The notes under the pieces: generated by a model
Database searches by the model: none
Seen by the model: only the letters and a program-made list of their open reading frames with translations
What the model was told of the DNA's origin: nothing
Program-made: the position numbers and the translations under genes
In this document: positions 5,410-6,951 of the stretch, piece by piece
Layout: each line of letters opens with the position of its first letter
Numbering within the stretch: position 1 is the stretch's first letter
Assembly (NCBI GenBank): GCA_030630445.1
Contig: DAOVNC010000188.1
Location: 1-6,951 of the forward strand
Source: Kiritimatiellales bacterium
Lineage (GTDB): Bacteria; Verrucomicrobiota; Kiritimatiellia; Kiritimatiellales; Pontiellaceae
DNA length: 6,951 bases
Direction of reading: 5' to 3'

Positions 5410-6951
5410 CTAAATAAGGGAAGGAACGGACTTCAGGGCATCTGCGAGGGCCGCGGGGTCTTTGCCGCCGGCCTGGGCACGGTCGGGCTTGCCGCCGCCA
5501 CCGCCGCCGCACTGCTTGGCGATCGCGCCGATGATTTTCCCGGCATGCTTTCCCTCTTTCACCAGATCGGGTGTGACCGCGCAGACAAGCGCGACTTTGC
5601 CGTCGCTTGCGCCGCCGAGGATCGCAACGGTGCTTTGGAGTTGGGGCTGTAGAACATCCATGACGGCTCCGAGGAGTCCGGCATCGGCTTCGCCCATGTT
5701 TTCAATGAGCAATCCATTTTCAACCTTGCCGAGAAGTTCTTCGGCCATGGCTGGAGCCTGCGCTTGCATTTCGGCCTGCCGTTGCTTGGCCTGTTTCTTT
5801 TTCGCTTCGGTGGCTTCGGCCTGGGCCTCGGATGCGGCCCGGGCCTTTTTCCGTTCTTCGATAAAGTTGTAGGCGTGGGAGCCGCAGGCGGCTTCGATGC
5901 GGCGGATGCCGGCGGCGATGGAGGACTCGCTCATGATTTTGAACAGTCCGAGGTCGCCGGTGTTCCGAACGTGGCAGCCGCCACACAGTTCCATGGAGAA
6001 GCCGTCGAAGGCACCCTTGGCTCCTCCCATTTGGAGAACGCGGACGGTGTCGCCGTATTTTTCGCCGAAGAATTGCTGAATGGCCGGATGCTTCTGTACT
6101 TCGGCGAAGGGCACTTCGGACCAGTAGACGGGTTCGTTGGCTTCGATCCGGTCGTTGATTAGTTTTTCGATTTCGTCGATCTGCCCGTTGGACAATTTTT
6201 CCGGCGAGTTGAAGTCGAAACGCATGCGGTCGTCCGCGACGAGCGATCCGCGTTGGCGGGCATCTTCGCTGACCGCTTCGTGCAGCGCCCAGTGGAAAAG
6301 ATGCGTTGCGGTATGGTGCCGCTGGATGTCGGCGCGGCGTTCGGCATCGACATCGACTAGGATGCCTTCGCCCGGCTCGGGTGCGCGGCCGTGAACGAGT
6401 TTGGCGCGATGGACAAACAGCTCTCCCTGTTTCTGCGTGTCGAGGATTTCCAGTGTTCCGTCAGCGACGTCGTCGCGGCCGGGAACCGTCAGCGTCCCGT
6501 GGTCGCCGAACTGTCCACCCATTTCGGCGTAGCAGGGGGTTTTGTCGAGGACGATGCTGTATTCGTCGTTCTCGGCGGGTGTAACCGCTTCGACGATGGC
6601 CTCGGATTGGAGGCTGTCGAAGCCAACAAAAACGGTCGGCTTCACATCGAGGCCTTCGCTTTCGACGAGGACGACGGATTTCTTTGCGGCGTGGTCGGCG
6701 CGGGCGCGTTCACGCTGCTCGTTCATCAGCTTTTCAAAGCCTTCGACGTCGATGGCCAGATCGCGCTCGCGGGCCATCAGCTCGGTGAGGTCGAGCGGGA
6801 AGCCGTAGGTGTCGTAGAGTTTGAATGCTTCGTCGGCGGGGAAGGTTTTGCTGGAAAGTTTTCCGACGACCTGTTCGAACAGGTCGATACCACGGTCGAG
6901 GGTGCGGTTGAAGGATTCCTCTTCGGCTTTGAGGGTTTTGCTGACGCGGGC
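5410..6951 (-). CDS. alaS: Alanyl-tRNA synthetase, C-terminal 513 residues (partial)
   Basis: AlaRS charges tRNA-Ala with alanine in the cytoplasm and hydrolyses Ser- and Gly-tRNA-Ala. The frame is open to the right edge, so the catalytic N-terminus and start lie outside; an ATG at 6777 is internal. Visible order: the end of the tRNA-recognition region, with FNRTLDRG and LYDTYGFPLDLTELMARE (about residues 8-62); the editing domain, with TPCYAEMGGQFGD, the HxxxH zinc motif at H213/H217 (HHTATHLFHWAL) and the CxxxH motif at C323/H327 (ELCGGCHV); an Ala/Lys/Gln-rich coiled-coil segment (about 365-400); and the C-Ala (DHHA1-type) domain, with KVALVCAVTPDL and the glycine-rich GGGGGGKPDRAQAGGKDP before the end. 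Full AlaRS is typically about 870-900 residues, so roughly 60% is present. The CGGCH variant replaces the usual Thr of CGGTH. The gene ends with TAG at 5410-5412. Confidence 0.97.
   Translation of the reverse strand, partial: ARVSKTLKAEEESFNRTLDRGIDLFEQVVGKLSSKTFPADEAFKLYDTYGFPLDLTELMARERDLAIDVEGFEKLMNEQRERARADHAAKKSVVLVESEGLDVKPTVFVGFDSLQSEAIVEAVTPAENDEYSIVLDKTPCYAEMGGQFGDHGTLTVPGRDDVADGTLEILDTQKQGELFVHRAKLVHGRAPEPGEGILVDVDAERRADIQRHHTATHLFHWALHEAVSEDARQRGSLVADDRMRFDFNSPEKLSNGQIDEIEKLINDRIEANEPVYWSEVPFAEVQKHPAIQQFFGEKYGDTVRVLQMGGAKGAFDGFSMELCGGCHVRNTGDLGLFKIMSESSIAAGIRRIEAACGSHAYNFIEERKKARAASEAQAEATEAKKKQAKQRQAEMQAQAPAMAEELLGKVENGLLIENMGEADAGLLGAVMDVLQPQLQSTVAILGGASDGKVALVCAVTPDLVKEGKHAGKIIGAIAKQCGGGGGGKPDRAQAGGKDPAALADALKSVPSLI

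Overview
The window looks like chromosomal DNA from a free-living Gram-negative bacterium of the PVC superphylum, most likely Kiritimatiellota (Pontiella-like), with Lentisphaerota or Planctomycetota as alternatives. This rests on a Tat-exported formylglycine sulfatase of the kind those groups carry in large numbers, a secreted Sel1-repeat protein beside it, moderately high GC genes, and repeat-rich intergenic spacers. It is an inference from gene style; no rRNA or marker gene lies in the window apart from alaS.

Layout from left to right. (1) 1-939, +: the C-terminal part of an AT-rich tetratricopeptide (TPR) protein, cut by the left edge. (2) 940-1135: a gene-free spacer with a stem-loop element and a short fragment matching the tail of the DUF504 gene found 3.5 kb further on. 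(3) 1136-2854, -: a complete sulfatase with a twin-arginine signal. (4) 2855-3110: a divergent promoter region with short direct and inverted repeats. (5) 3111-4604, +: a secreted Sel1-repeat protein. (6) 4652-4906, -: a small DUF504/MJ1316-family protein, convergent with the Sel1 gene. (7) 4907-5409: about 500 bp without a convincing gene but full of structure. It holds a purine-rich quasi-repeat, a perfect 23-bp-arm inverted repeat, a pair of REP-like units in inverted orientation, and two operator-like palindromes 52 bp apart. (8) 5410-6951, -: the C-terminal 513 residues of alanyl-tRNA synthetase, cut by the right edge.

No operon can be shown. The sulfatase and Sel1 genes are transcribed divergently from a shared 256-bp region and both products are exported, so co-regulation in a polysaccharide-degradation setting is plausible but unproven. 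alaS is housekeeping. The most interesting material is the small DUF504/MJ1316 gene and the repeat islands: the 3' end of this gene recurs as a fragment after the sulfatase, and related REP-like cores occur in both islands. No complete new defence or mobile system is visible. The orphan operator-like palindromes may be the remains of a lost autoregulated locus.
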